Shown piece after piece: positions 19,738 through 32,496 of a stretch of 64,000 bases of DNA (positions are counted from its first letter, which is position 1; the number at the start of each line of letters is the position of its first letter). Source of the stretch: Aphelidium insulamus (taxonomy: Eukaryota; Aphelidiomycota; Aphelidea; Aphelidiaceae); NCBI GenBank assembly GCA_036784855.1, contig JAZDSV010000067.1, positions 1-64,000 of the forward strand, in the 5' to 3' direction. The position numbers were made by a program, and so were the translations under genes. A model generated the notes under the pieces. It ran no database searches. It was not told the origin of the DNA and saw only the letters and a list, made by a program, of their open reading frames with translations.

Positions 19738-21660
19738 ATGATTGCCGCATTGATCGTCGCCTTCACTGCCTCGGCCTTACAAGCGGCATGGCTGTGTGCA
19801 TCGGCAGCGACGGTTTCCGTCCCGGTGCACCCACCGCCAATATCCGAGTTCACGGCTGCGATCAGCGGTCGCGCCTTGCTGCAGGGTGCCGAGGAGGAAA
19901 CCGTGACTTTTGCGGTTGATCTGCCCAAGCAACGCGTGCGCATTGACTATGGCGGAGGAGGTACCCGCGGACAGGAGCGCTTCTCCATATTCCATCAAGT
20001 ATGTATGTCCATCTATTGGGCGAGTACCCGTGCTTAATGCAGCGTGCGTATGTAGGACGTGGCATACGATTTTGTGAACGACACGTTGCGCGGCGTGTGC
20101 GAATCCTGGAAACGCCAGTCGGTCACGTGGCGCATTGCTTCTACACTCTTTGCCAACAACAACGCATCCATGGACGGCATGGTTCAGCATGCTGGCCGTG
20201 CCGTGCAGCGCTGGTCTGGCGCACTCCCGTGGTTCACTGATCGTGCCATGGTTAAAGCCGTTGAAATGCTGGTTGATGGCGATTCTGGCGCGCCGGTGGC
20301 TCTGTGGAACTCGGAATCCCTCACAAAGCACTTTTACCCAATTTCTAATTTTACTTTAAGCGTCGACCAACAAGTGTTCGATGTAGAGGCCATGACGGTT
20401 GCTTGTGCTGCGGTGCCCGACCCTCTGATCCCCGCGTTTGCTGCCGACATGGAGGACCATCGTAAAAAGTACCACTTGGCAGTGTCAGTAAATCAGTCCA
20501 TCGTGCACAAGACTGCTCGTGTTGATGACAGCGGCGAAATATTTCTAACCGTTAATAGCAAGGTGACGTGCCTCGTCAATGTCAATCTTGCGTCTAACGA
20601 TGCCCAGGACATGAAGTACATGTTCTCGGGCAGAGGCGAAGAGTTTTATGGCACCGCGAGCCGAATTGATGTCGGGCATAAATTTGACTGCAATATATTC
20701 TCGGAGGCCAAGGTTTGTACATGCTATTATTTTATTGGTTCTGATAGTTGTCGTAGTATTGTGGTATTGTCACAGAATCTGGCCGTCAATACCGCTTGTG
20801 GAAAGATGTTGTGTCGCCGTCCTGTGCGGGTAGCAGTCACGGAACTGGCCTTCTGACTGATGTACTATCTGGAGATTACGTAGCGTTTACCAGCTGGTTA
20901 CAAGTGGGGAGTTCTTTCACCAAAGACGTCTTGTTCAAGAATTTTCGGCGACTTGATGCCTATTCTCTCGAGACGCCCCTTCCGCTAAGCGAGTGCAGAG
21001 TGCACTACAACGACCAGGACGTGGCAACGAACTCTGCGAATTTAAAGCTGCCGTCGAAAGCATCGCCATTTGTGGCCCAGTTCACCGCCACCGTGACACG
21101 GCATGACCAAGTGTACGAGTATTCCGTGGACGCTCTCAACAAAAGGGTCAGTGTCCAGTCAGCCAATAGCCTCAACGAAACCACGAACCATTTATTGGTG
21201 CCGGGAGTGTACTCGCAGGCAAGTGGCACTCGGCAAATGCATGCCATCATTCTGACAAGTTTACAGCAAATTTCATACCAGTACGGGGACGATGACAGCT
21301 GCCGTGGAAGCCCTTATCCATCTGCTATCGACTGCGACATATTTGCTAATGCTACGGTGAGCTGTTATTGCAGTCAGCGTTTGTAATTGTTGCTGACTTA
21401 TGCGTTTGTCACAGTCCACTGGCGCTACTGTATTTCAAGGGCGCAAGGTTGATCGATGGGTGAACGTTGGTGGTCTCGATTGCGGGCTTGTTTCGCGGCC
21501 TGACCAACAAATGCTTGTTGACAGTCAGAGCGGAGACTATGTAGCATTTATAGCCGGCGCTAGTGATCCGTGGATTGTGCGCCGCTTTGAGCGAAGATTG
21601 TCGCCAGCGGCGTTTCAACCTGCTTTTCCACTGGAGAGGTGCATAATGTTGCCGCAGTAG
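19738..21660 (+). CDS. Secreted protein with two related cysteine modules, family not recognised
   Basis: ATG 19738 begins a signal peptide (MIAALIVAFTASALQAAWLC). Four or five exons follow. Two regions share a pattern: a (H/I)-F-DC-IF(S/A) core, then GR-x-x-x-W, a Cys, SGDYVAF, and FRR/FER with PL-EC. In the first module this is KFDCNIFSEAK ... LSGDYVAFTSW ... PLPLSEC; in the second IDCDIFANAT ... SGDYVAFIAG ... FPLERC. Joining exons with an acceptor near 20757 keeps the frame (YCGIVTESGRQYRLW). There are several N-glycosylation sites and no C-terminal membrane helix, so it is probably exported. Possibly a LolA-like or other lipid-binding beta fold, but that is a guess. Confidence 0.65.
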
Positions 21661-22023
21661 CTGTTCTCGCTCATGTATGGTGTGATGAGATACACTTCAA
21701 TTTAATAAATCTCGCAATGTCCACATCTTTCTTGTCTAATAGAGTTAACTCTAGTTGACGCAAGATCTTTGATATCGAAGCCGTGCTACCGATAAATCTT
21801 TCTACGCGCAATGGCATCGGGCGATAAGTGCGATAGCGAAATCTTCTCCAAGCGGGTAGCTGTCTGCACGGCAATGACTTATACAGATCCAATTCACTCC
21901 GACTGCTGACTCTGAACTATTATCCTTGCACAATCCAATAGCGAGCGGTATTCTTTGCACTAAATATGAAGTTGCTGCAAGGCTGTTCCACACTGCAATT
22001 ATACAATTCGAATTGTATTACAA
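21661..22023. other. Intergenic
   Basis: An 85-codon open frame on the minus strand (21671-21925, ending FIKLKCISSHHT) has no start codon or recognised similarity. Otherwise nothing identified. Confidence 0.4.
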
Positions 22024-25000
22024 ATGACCGCAACGACACTGGCAGAGATATTCCACCGCGCAGCACTGGCTGAAGGTTATCATGCGGTCGAGCAGTGTAT
22101 GGCTTCTCTGCGGCACAAGTTTCTCCCTGCGGCACTGCAGCAGAATGACGCTTTGGCTGTACTATCGTGTCGAACAGCGAAGCAACTGGTCGACACTGAC
22201 GATGCTGCCTGGCGGGAATGGGCTGCACTGGCGGCCACTGCGACCGCTGGTGATGCTACCGTGCGCAACTGGTTACACTTGGTGCATGTGGCACTTTCCA
22301 CTCTGGCTTCCTCTGTTCCTGAAGTGTGTGCCTTGGCGAATAATGCCCACACATTCAAAGTCATACTGACCACACAGGACAACGTCGACTGTGCGGCAGA
22401 ACTTGTATGGGTAGCCATTGCATGGGTCGATACGTGGCTAGACAAGTGCCGCGCTCCCAGCGAGCCTGTACTGGCGGCATTGACACTGCTCCACGGCACG
22501 CATGCAATGATGCTTACAATGGTGCGCATCTGATCGACTGTTTAGACAATGTCCTGATGCTGGCGGTGGATCGGCACCTGTCGCTCCAAGACGCCATTGC
22601 TCGTGCATGTGAAGCCTGGTACGCCAAGGGGTTGCCGGAGAAGGAGAGAGTTTCTCCGCAAGCTGTCTCATTCTTATTGATGCGGTCCGTGGGACCAGAT
22701 GCTAAAGTAGGCGACGTGAAGCGCATCTACGCGGTCCGAGAAGCGTTGCGACTGTTTGACTACCGTGACGAAAGTTCCAGTTCGCTCAAAGGCCTGCTGC
22801 TCTACGCTTTCCTGAGTCCGATATTCCTGGACTGCCCTGATGGCATCAAATTCCTGTCGTTTCTCTTTCAGCTCGACAGCGACCTGATTGCCAGTATCCA
22901 CACGACCATTAAAAACCAGGCAAGTTCATCAAACATCTATCAACTTTCTTACTATGCTAGTTATGCGACGCCTCGAAATCATTTGTCGCCGTTTATGGTG
23001 AGCAACATTTATGCACCAGTTTTCTGTAGGCTCAGCCAGCAATAGGTGAGATATATCAGCGTGCATGGAAGAATTCCCCGGAGCCATTCCGTGCCAAAAT
23101 TGGTGCGAACTCTGCCATTTACAAGTGCTGTTTAATTTGATGCAGAGTACACGTGCTTGCAGGACCTGATGGATGCTGCTGTGCACTCCAGCTACGGTCA
23201 TGGGTCGGCCAGCTCGGCATTCGCAAAACTCCGTGTCATACTGGGATTCTTTCACGACGAGAAAAAGACTGCTGGGGTACTTCTTACACGACTTCTTACA
23301 TGAATTGAAGTGTCATCTTACATTGTTGTGAGGTGGATGAGATGCTGCACCGGCTATATCAGCCTATCCTGTGGCGCTCGCTAAACGTTGCTAATCCGAT
23401 TGTACGAAAAAATTCTGCCACCCTGCTGATAGACGCGTTCCCCATCGAAGATCCCACGGCAAGCGAGGATGATCTAAATCAAATTCGGCAGCGACAGCTG
23501 GACAATCTGGCTGTGGGTCATTGTTTATCAAGGTTATATATTTACTCACTTTCTCAGGTTTTACTGAAAGATTCCGATCCAGAGATCCGCGCGTTGACGA
23601 TTCAAGGCTGGTGCAGGATTCTCGCTATATATTGGGAAGTATTTCCGGTGGAAGTTGTATCGGACGTGCTGAACATTATTATCTCCGAGCTGGCGTTCGA
23701 TATGTCTTCGGCAGCTGTGCGCTTCTCAGTCATCAAGGGTGTGCAGTATGTGCTGCAAAACAATCCCTTGAGCTACCTCTTGATGAAGAGTAAGTACATG
23801 CGATATTTGGTATACGCGTTGAAACACTGGGCAGAGTATCTGGTGCTCCTGGGCGGACTGATTCATGATGGCAATCAGAAAAATCGCGTTGCACTTCTAG
23901 AGTTGTTGACGGTAGTAAAGCAGATTCCAGATATGAAGTGAGTTTGCACGGAGCAGCGTTTTTCTCTGATTTGGGTGCAGGTTCTGGGACATTGTGAAAT
24001 TGGATCATTTGCTATACCGACTAGAACACGACAACTCCGCTATTCGAAAGCAGATTGCGCGGCTACTCTTGAACTCATTTTTCCCTGCCAAGAAAAATAC
24101 GACTATCAAGGTATTTATATCGGCATTTATCATATTCAGCTGATATATTGTTAATGTAGATTCTGCGTACAACCAAAATGTTGGAAAGCAATGCGAACGC
24201 AACCAGGCACTTTTTTCTAATTCTGCCAAATATTGCGACCTTGACGATGCTGACGGAATATATCGTCAAACTGTATGAAGCGCTGCATGAAGTTATAACA
24301 TCGTCACAGGAAATGGAGGGTGAGTGGCGATGAAATTCTTGCCTTCATGTCACAAATGCAGAACAACTCCGCGAACATGTTTCTAAACATTACGAAGAGC
24401 TCCTTGACATTTTGGCTTTATTAATTTCAGAAAGCGTATCCTCACTGGCCAGGGAAAAGCATGCAAAGCATCGTGCGGCTATTGTGCAAGTGTTTGAAAA
24501 GGTACCGCTGTCCAAGGTTACATCGCGATGCAAATCTGCTCTGGGCATCGGAGCAGTGTTTCAAATTGCAAAACACGCCTTGTCTGCAAACTTTTCCGAA
24601 TTGGGCAACGAGTGTCATGCGCGCTTAGAAAAGGTATTAGCGAATGAATGTTTTCTGTACTCATTATCTCGTCCTAGGGAAGTAAGATAAATGACTGCCA
24701 AAAAAGCATTATTGATTGTCTCTTTGCGTGGGGACTCGGACCGGATATGCTTGGTACTATCATCTCGTGGCTAGAAGATTCGATCCTGGCGGCTGATCAG
24801 GAAAACAGAACTGGTGCAGCACCAGCCTCAGGGAAGAAGAAAGGCCGTGCAAATTCGCAGATTGAAGATAAAGTCGCAAAGAGTCACACGCTTGCTTTAA
24901 GCTATCTGCGATTTGTGCTCCAACGTTCGGACTTGAGAATGGTTTTCTTTGATGATACGTTCGATTTAAGGCACTTGAAGTCGCTATTGATGAACTCTTT

Positions 25001-26385
25001 TTCCCACTTGGAATCAATTGCGTCCGCAACTTGTGTTGCTGCACCTGTCGGTCCCGCTGGAGAGTTCTGCTTAGAAGCGATTGAAGTTCTATTTCAAGTA
25101 GTTGTCCATGGTACAGCCGCAGAGGGAACAAGTAATGCAGTGGATGACTACTTTCATCACATTGTCGATTTAATGGGGCAGTTTGCTTCCAAGGATATAC
25201 CGCCGCCAAGGTATCTGCATTTCCCGCGTAATGCCAGCAGTAGCTAATTTCGTAGTGGTATCACCAGAAAAGGAGCCAAACGTCGGAATCCGAGCATGGG
25301 CTTGCCAGATGTGTTTGCAGCGCTGCTGTCTACCGCCACTGACGCTGTTAAGTTGGGATATGGTCGATTTCAAGATTGCAATCGTCTTGGTCAACTCTGT
25401 GCCCAATACTTGCGTTCCGGTACCTGTTGTCAACTTCTTGTTGGTTACTAATGAACGCATAGATAATTGCAATATATCTATCCAATTGACGGCATGCGCA
25501 ATAATTACAAGAATGGCGGCGGAACTTGGCGGAGACAACAGGGCAACAACTCTTATAGCAATCAACGAACTATCCTCAACAGTTTGCCACTATGTAGCCA
25601 ACTGTTTGGCTAATGAGGATGCACGGGGAAACAGCGTGGTACGAAAACTGACCATCTTCATCTCTGGCGCTGACCACCATTAGAAGCTTCTCAATTGGCT
25701 GCAAGAAACTTTCAAGACTGTTCCATTTTTTGCTCAGAAACTAGAAGAGGCTGAGTTCATTACCGCGATAACGCGACAAATTCTAGTTGACAGCGCCGAA
25801 AGCACGCCAGATGATGTTACGTACAGCAAACTAATTCAACTGCTGGTGAATTTGTTGCCAGTCGACACATGCTTTGTTCACGTGCTCGAGGAAACGTTTA
25901 ATGTGCTGCAAGAAGCGGCATTGACTGGCGAAGATGCTGCCCTGGTAATGCGATGCACGGTTCTATTATCGCAGGCGATTGCCGGTAAGTCTGTGTCATA
26001 CAGTAGCACTCTCTAACGGTCAGATTACGGCAGCGCATACTCGGACATCGCGGAGAGGGTGTGCGACTGGATGCAGCAGTTGGACGTTTCAGGGTACGCC
26101 GCCTGTCTGACAGATCAAGATAATTTCACCTGCTCAGTGACGCGAACGAGGTTGCACGCCCGGAAGAACAGGAAACGGTATCGCAAGATACTTGAACATG
26201 TGCGCTATAAATCAAGTACTGTATTGCTTGGCGGCACAGTGACAAATACTATGCCAGCCGAAAAACTAGATGCTTTTCGTAAAATTGAAGCATTTTCTGT
26301 GGGAAGGCGCTGTATGCCTTTGCCAGCGGTATTTTTGCCAGCTCTCCGTTACTCCTTCACACAGGAACACATGCATAAGAGATGA
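22024..26385 (+). CDS. NCAPG2: Condensin II HEAT-repeat subunit G2
   Basis: ATG 22024 (MTATTLAEIFHRAALAEG). Over a dozen exons encode a HEAT-repeat protein. The diagnostic block is VDEMLHRLYQPILWRSLNVA, RKNSATLLIDAFPIEDP and ELAFDMSSAAVRFSVIKGVQ, preceded by GEIYQRAWKNSPEPFRAKIE and followed by FWDIVKLDHLLYRLEHDNSA. NCAPG2 binds the kleisin of condensin II in mitotic chromosome compaction. The intron 22920-23030 has a GC donor (gcaagt). The junction near 22521-22546 is unclear: the frame is kept only by a 20-nt GC-AG excision or a base change. The last 137 bp overlap the HP1 gene on the other strand, so the true C-terminus is uncertain. Confidence 0.88.
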
Positions 26386-27141
26386 GACTGGTGAGTGCAG
26401 CAACTCACCACTCCACAAACACGAACATGTCTTCCTGGCGCCGCTCCATTGTGACGACGACTTTCACGTGGTCCTCCCATGACTCGGTGTCGGGGCGCCA
26501 CTCGCTGTCAAACTTTTTGCCGGCATAAGCGCTCTTTCCTGGCGATACAACCGGCGCATCAACTGCCGGCTGTTCATCAGCATTGTTGCTGGTGGCATTG
26601 TTGCGCTGTCGCGTGGGCGATACACTCTTGGCAGTTGTAGCAGATCGCTGCATGAGACCACAAGCGCTTAATAGGATACTGAATGCAAGTGAGCGCAATA
26701 CCTTCTGTGCGGGTACTTTTGTGGCAGACACTGTCCGGGCCCGCCGCTTCTGTGACGGTTTGGGGGGCGGAGTGGCGGCAGATGTGTCGTCAGATTCGCT
26801 GCCATCTGGCGATTCTGCGCGCAGCGGTTCCGGCGTCTTGCGCCGTGTGGAAGAGTTGTCACCGCCGGCAGAAGCGATGGCGGGCAGATAGGTCCTGCTG
26901 GACCAGTAGTCGCGCAGGATGGAGTCGCATGACAGATCGTCCGAATCCTCCCAAGTGTTGTGCGACGACGGATAGCCCTTCCACTTCAGCAGGTACTGCG
27001 TCTTCTTCTGCAATGCACATACATGCAACGTGAGCAAGCAGATATATATGTACATGGCAGCATAGCAGTCAATGGTGCACTTGCCCCCTTCTTGCGGTGG
27101 GCGACAATGGTCTCCACCTCGAACACCTCGTCTTCCTTCAT
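26249..27141 (-). CDS. HP1-type chromodomain/chromoshadow protein
   Basis: ATG 27141 (MKEDEVFEVETIVAHRKKG). The first intron, 27008-27084, has a GC donor (gcaagt). The chromodomain continues KKTQYLLKWKGYPSSHNTWE. A charged hinge carries a second intron near 26653-26706. The chromoshadow domain starts at WRPDTESWEDHV and VTMERRQEDMFVFVEW, then a GT-AG intron joins to SNGELAKIPLAKAYSAFPQK and MLQFYEKHL. The WxNG and PQKMLxFYEKHL strings are classic. HP1 proteins read H3K9 methylation and dimerise through the chromoshadow domain. The last exon (26249-26354) lies antisense to the NCAPG2 reading frame. Confidence 0.92.
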
Positions 27142-27475
27142 TTTGGTGCTTGATTATGGAGAAGTTGGGTTAAGGTTGATTGTTGATTATTGCGTCTGTC
27201 TGTCTGTGTCACACTCCATTTGCAGTGTGTCAGTCTGCCCATCTGTCATCGCATTTGGTGTCGTTCAGTATGGTTCAACCTATGCATTGCTACTGCTAGC
27301 CCGTATATCGATACATTTACTTGTGCTGTCTTTAATCTTTGTGAAATAACGGCAATAACCACACTGCGGTGCAACAGTACGTTTGCTACACACTAAGCAG
27401 CGCAATCATATGCCAATGCACAGCAACAACACCTGTAGATCTCCCTTTACTTTACTTCCACTCATAGGCTGACTT
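27142..27475. other. Intergenic between HP1 and eIF3h
   Basis: About 330 bp upstream of the HP1 start and downstream of the eIF3h stop, both on the minus strand. It contains a short TGTCTGTCTGTG run. No gene seen. Confidence 0.5.
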
Positions 27476-28620
27476 TTACAGCTTCTGTAACTCGCCGGAA
27501 ATGTAGAGCTTGCTGATGGCGGCGCCGGAAAACTGTTGCAATTGATGGCAGTATTGGCTGATCTGCTTGTGCAGGAGTAGCGAGTCCAACTGACTCGGCT
27601 CCACTGGCGGTCTGGCCATTGGAGGCATCTCCTCAATGGGCAGCGGGTCCAGGCCAGAGGCGACGCGGCGCCTATTCTCCATGTTCTTGCGGTAGATGTG
27701 GTTCTGGATGAGTTGCTGCTGCCGCGCCAGCTGCTGTTGATACCGCGACCATCGGTACATTTCCTGGCCGTGCGAGTCAAAACTCTCACACATCAGTTCC
27801 AGATTCTTTTCCAAGTACGGGTCAGATGCCAGAGCCAGCACGTCCATGGTGTCGGTGGTGGCGGCACTCTTGCTGGCCACCATCTGGTCTAGCCACACCG
27901 TGGCAAGTCCACCAGTTCGCACCTCGATGGGCAGTTCGTCGAATATCGACTCGAACGACAGGCCAGCGGAGGCCAGACTACATATGTAGTCGGGCAAATC
28001 AGTAACCATATAAATATACGATATAAATTTACGCACGACTCCATGGAAAACTTCTTGCGCGCATAGGCCGCCATAAACTTGTCCGAGAGGCGGAGTGCGC
28101 GCATGGACACGTTGCCCTGCGTGGATTTCAGAGGGTCGTAGATGAGTACCACCGAGTTGGGAATGTTTTGCTGGTAGTTGAACTGAGTCTCCACCAGCGC
28201 TTGGTTCACGAACGCGCCCATGTACGTGGACTGGTACCAGCCGACCGTGTTGTGGTCGATATTGACGTCGCGCATGCACCGCATCATTGCAATCTGGTAG
28301 CCTGGGCGGGGAATGTGAAGTGTACAGCACACGCGGGCACTCTGCACACCTTCAGCATTGGCATTCTGTGCCGGGAACGGGAAGCAGTTGGTGGCCTCCA
28401 GCACGCCGTCCGCGTCCAAGCCCAGCAGCTGGCCGGTCACCAGTTCGGGAAGCGATTCGCGGCAGTGCTTGATAATCTTCATCAGTGTCTGCACACGCGC
28501 GTCTCAGCCACATAAGAGTGCAGTACAATTGACACATAGTACACTACTTGCCAGGCTGTCCAGCTGCACGCAATGCACGGGACCCGCGGCCGGCAGCTGC
28601 TCATCCTCAATGTCCGACAT
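27476..28620 (-). CDS. EIF3H: Translation initiation factor eIF3 subunit H
   Basis: ATG 28620 (MSDIEDEQLPAAGPVHCVQL), stop 27476. The MPN domain follows: LMKIIKHCRESLPELVTGQL, LGLDADGVLEATNCFPFP, VGWYQSTYMGAFVNQALVET and PNSVVLIYDPLKSTQGN. The protein ends in the eIF3h C-terminal helical region (YQQQLARQQQLIQNHIYRKN). No JAMM zinc ligand set, as expected for the inactive eIF3h MPN. The intron 28489-28551 starts with gcaagt, a GC donor, and joins VQLDSL to TLMKIIKH. A second intron joins FSMES to LASAGLSF. Confidence 0.95.
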
Positions 28621-28975
28621 TGCGTGTGATTACCGTGATTAGTAAATTGCAACCGGGACCTTATGCTGGGCCTTTGTCATTGCCTATCAACATACACTTG
28701 CAATGATGCATATATAGGCAAGAAGACAGAATAGTAAAAAAATGCATGCATAGATAAACGCAGAGTAGCCAAGAATGTTGGTTGTCGTGGAGGTTCTACT
28801 TGAACCTTATGCTAGCGCCTCTCTTCCAAATCGTGTCTTGGCTTAACAGAGGATGATCAGTAACAACGGCTATAACCTACGACACCTTATGTAACCTTTC
28901 TGCAATGATTGTATAACTGCAACAATATCAACGACCCCAGCTTTATTGTCACACACAACTACGCTCCACAAATTG
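28621..28975. other. Intergenic
   Basis: 355 bp between the divided transcripts, A/T-rich with short repeats of CCTTATGC. No coding or RNA-gene signal recognised. Confidence 0.5.
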
Positions 28976-30278
28976 TTAAAATATCGGAATATAGTTGTTG
29001 ATCTTGTCCTTTTGCTGCTGACTGATGCACTCGGCTATCCAGACAATGTTTCGCACTTCCTGCTCCTTCAGCTTCAGGAAGGCGTAGAATATTCCATAGT
29101 GAAATTGCTGGAAGAAGACAACTTTGTTGCTGCGAACTTCATACTCAAAGAAGCGATCATCGAGTGACTTTTCCGCGCCGGCCAAGCCAAAGTTTTCATA
29201 AAAGCTTCGATACTCCTGGGATATTATTAATGCGATAATTTATAGAAACATTTATACAAACCGGATAAGAGTCGCAGACAGCGCGCACAGTGTCAATGTC
29301 GTCAGCGCGTGCCAATTTCACCAGGCCGACGGGATAGAGGCGGCCACAGGTGGGAAAGAGCTTGTTGCGCTCATCTTTGCCCAGCTCTGTACCGAACGAG
29401 TTGACTGTAATTGTAATTGCGCGTCGGTCTGCCTCAAACTACAAGTATCAGATTAGATCAATTACGATGAGTATGAGAACAAAATACTGGGTAAAGAGCA
29501 AGGTGCTGTATACTGCGACGCAATATACAACCCACACAACCCACCTTCAGCAGGTCACCCATGACTTGCGCCGTGGTGCCACCGACTGACATGCAGAAAC
29601 GGTAAAAGTCCTCAATGTACGCCTTGTAGAGCGTGTTGCGGATAATTTCAATATTCATCTCGTCCAGGTCATGGGCCGACAGACAGTTGGCAAAGTATGG
29701 AGCTGCCATTGACGTGCGTGAGCATTAATCATGGCACATTCTGGCGTTACCTAGGGGCGTTTCCACCAGCACCGTGCTGTACAGCTCCGCCACATTGGTG
29801 GCCACGCACAGCGCAGCCATAGTGTCAAACACACCCAGCGGGTGGCAGCGTGCCAGCAGTTCCCGGGTGTCGCGCGAGTGCAGCGTGCCCGTAATCAGCA
29901 GGATCACGTTGTCGATCATGTAGCCGTAGGTGATGTAGTCCAGGAATTGGGCCAGTGGCTGGGCGGCATTCCCGCGCAGATACTGGAACTCTTCCACCAG
30001 CTTGTCGGTGCAGCGTGCGGCTATGGTGGACGTGGCCAGCGGGGACGGCTCATTGGCCAGGAATTGGCCATAGTCGGTGGACTGCAGCTGCAGCTTCAGG
30101 TCTGCAGCATGGAATGATGAGTGCATAGTCAATATGCAGTCCAACACCACCAACCATCCAGCGTCTCGCACTGCGTCAAGTTCACGTACTGCGCCGAGCT
30201 GAGAATGGCGTCCGTGAAGCCGCGCACGATGCCCTCCAAGTAGCCGTCGTCGACGTTGAAGGCGAGCAGTTCGTACAT
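28976..30278 (-). CDS. VMA6: V-type ATPase subunit d (V0 sector)
   Basis: Start chosen at ATG 30278 ([20 protein letters not shown]), which aligns with the conserved family start; an upstream in-frame ATG exists. Exons continue [69 protein letters not shown], then [10 protein letters not shown] and the C-terminal KINNYIPIF. This is the peripheral stalk-to-ring coupling subunit d of the vacuolar proton pump. Five or so GT-AG introns of 45-80 nt. Complete at both ends. Confidence 0.96.
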
Positions 30279-30477
30279 TATGTGATTGCGGGATTGTGTG
30301 TTGTGCACTCCTTCATACATTTCTTCTATAAGCAAACATCATGCTGTATGATGCCTGTTCACTTCACTTATGCCCCATTGATGTAGCGCAGCTGCAGATA
30401 CGCTGTGCGTTGATGAGCAATACTGTATGGAGTTGTAAGCCAATATGTAATATTGCAAATATATATATATTATAGCA

Positions 30478-32411
30478 TCACGTAGAGGGTTTGGATGGCA
30501 GACGCATGCTTGGATGGAACAGCGTGTGACACAGTAGCAGTGTGGCGAGGATGCACACTACCAGACATGCGTTGAGTGCAATAAGAAAGTTGAGCAGCGA
30601 CGCCTTGTACGTTCCTAATGCCGCAGCAACACTTGTCGTTGGAGTGGTCGGGCTACTTGCTTTAATCGCTGCACAATATAAGTTCAACTACGTACACACA
30701 TTAGTATAATTGCTTACACGTGCTACTCATTGTGGCTGCAGTGTCGGTAAAGGTGGTTAATAAATCAATCGCAGTGGAACTTTCCTCAGCCGAGCCACTG
30801 CCGAGATCAGTCGATGATAAGTTGAATACAGCGCTGGCTGGTGGCAAAGTCGTGCTCGATGTCGAATTAGGAATCAGCGATATGAGCCAAAAATCATTCG
30901 AGTATCCTTCCAGCCCACCAAACAGATAAAGTTCCCGTCGCGCGTCAAACAGGGTCACCGATTGCGCATATCTGGCAGTGGGCACGGTATAGACGGTGGC
31001 GCTGCTCGGATCTGGATCCATTATCCACGCCCACTGTTGCAGCGCCACATCAAATATCCACCAGTCGCCCAGCAGTGCCGGTTGCCGACCGCCAAACAAT
31101 ATGAGCAGAGAGAAATTGCTTGAAAATGACATTGAAGCGCCGCCACGCGAGCCTGGCGAGTAGCTTGCGTTGAACTGGTACGGCAACCCCTTGACCGCGG
31201 CCGTGAGTGTGGTGATATTGCCTGATATAAATGTCCACTGTAGCGAGGCCAAATCGTATATCCACTGGTCGCCCAGGTAAACTGCCCGGTTAAAGTCTCT
31301 CCATTGCATAAAAGATTTAATCCGGTACTCACATTGATACGTAATCATGTCAGAAGAGCCGCCAAACAGGTGCAGCATGTTTCGCTTGTCATCCAGCGCC
31401 AATGCCGGGGCAGACCGTGAACCGGGCCAGTTGGACGGGGAAGGAACGCCGATTTGCCCGTATACGCTGTAGATGTTGGTCACATTGAACGTGCCACCGA
31501 GCAGGGCCCACATATTGGATGTGACATTGAAGCGCCATATTTCATTGTACTCGCCTGTTGAGTATGTCAGCCAACAGGTACTACAGTCGCTGAGGTCAAC
31601 GCACGAACCTGGAGCCTTGGTAGAGTAGCCACCGAATGCCAGGAGGTAAGGCGCGCTAAAGTGCGAAATCAGTGTCGACCGCCTCCGAGCTGTGGGAAAC
31701 ACTGTCGGGCTGTCCATGCCTGGCAGAGGCACTGTGCCGGCGCCACCTCCAAGCCAAGTCCAGCGTCCAGATAAAGTATTGAACATCCACATGTCATTCA
31801 CCTGTGCTACAGGATACTTAATTCATATGATGCACTGGCACTCTGTACCGCTGGTGGCTTTCGGCGTGCCGCCAAAGACGTACAAGTTGTTGTTGGCGCG
31901 GCATATGTCACATCCCGCTCTGGCAGATGATCCCGGCGCGGTGACCACAGACTCCACTCCAAGCGTGCCGTAGACCGTATTGGGGTCATCTCGCAGCAGT
32001 GTCCACTCCCTGGTGGCAACAGTGTACTGCCACACGTCACCCAGGTATGCACCTGTTGTGACAGTCAGCCAGGTGCATTGTGCCTATCCAATAACGACAC
32101 TGCGACATACTGGGCCCATTGCCGCCCAGCCTCCACCCGGTGCCGCCGAAAATAAGCAGCCTGTCACCGGGCACAGTGACCGCTGCACAGTGCAGACCCC
32201 GGCCGGATGGTAAGTACGCTGTGGACGGCACTCCGAACTGGCCCAACGTGCCGAACTGAGTGCCGGTTACACTGCCAGCCAGCTTGACCACCGTAACATT
32301 CCGCAGGGACGGGGATGATGCCACTGCTGTTCGGCTACCGAGGAATAGAAGAATTGCCGCAGCAATGCACCGCCATACAGCGTGCCCGTGTGGCGCAGTC
32401 AAAAATTGCAT
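30478..32411 (-). CDS. Kelch-repeat single-pass membrane protein A
   Basis: ATG 32411 opens a signal peptide (WRCIAAAILLFLGSRTAVAS). Kelch blades: RLLIFGGTGW, GDVWQYTVATREW, LYVFGGT, NDMWMFNTLSGRWTWLGGG, NEIWRFNVTSNMWALLGG, MLHLFGGSS, GDQWIYDLASLQWTFISG, LLILFGGRQP, LYLFGGLEGYSNDFW. A Thr/Ser-rich stalk is followed by one TM helix (LLNFLIALNACLVVCILATL) and a short tail, LLCHTLFHPSMRLPSKPST. About six introns. It is a tandem paralogue of the gene at 32497-34502 and shares blade layout with the kelch receptor kinase at 6.6 kb but has no kinase domain. Confidence 0.85.
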
Positions 32412-32496
32412 TCGTGGATTTAAAGTTCTTTAACTCTCCACTCCGTCTTCTGCGCATCTTGACACACAATTCAACCACATAGCTCTAAATACCACT

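Noticed and set aside
21671-21925. Minus-strand frame ending FIKLKCISSHHT
   Set aside because: No ATG and upstream exons would have to lie inside NCAPG2; kept only as a note.
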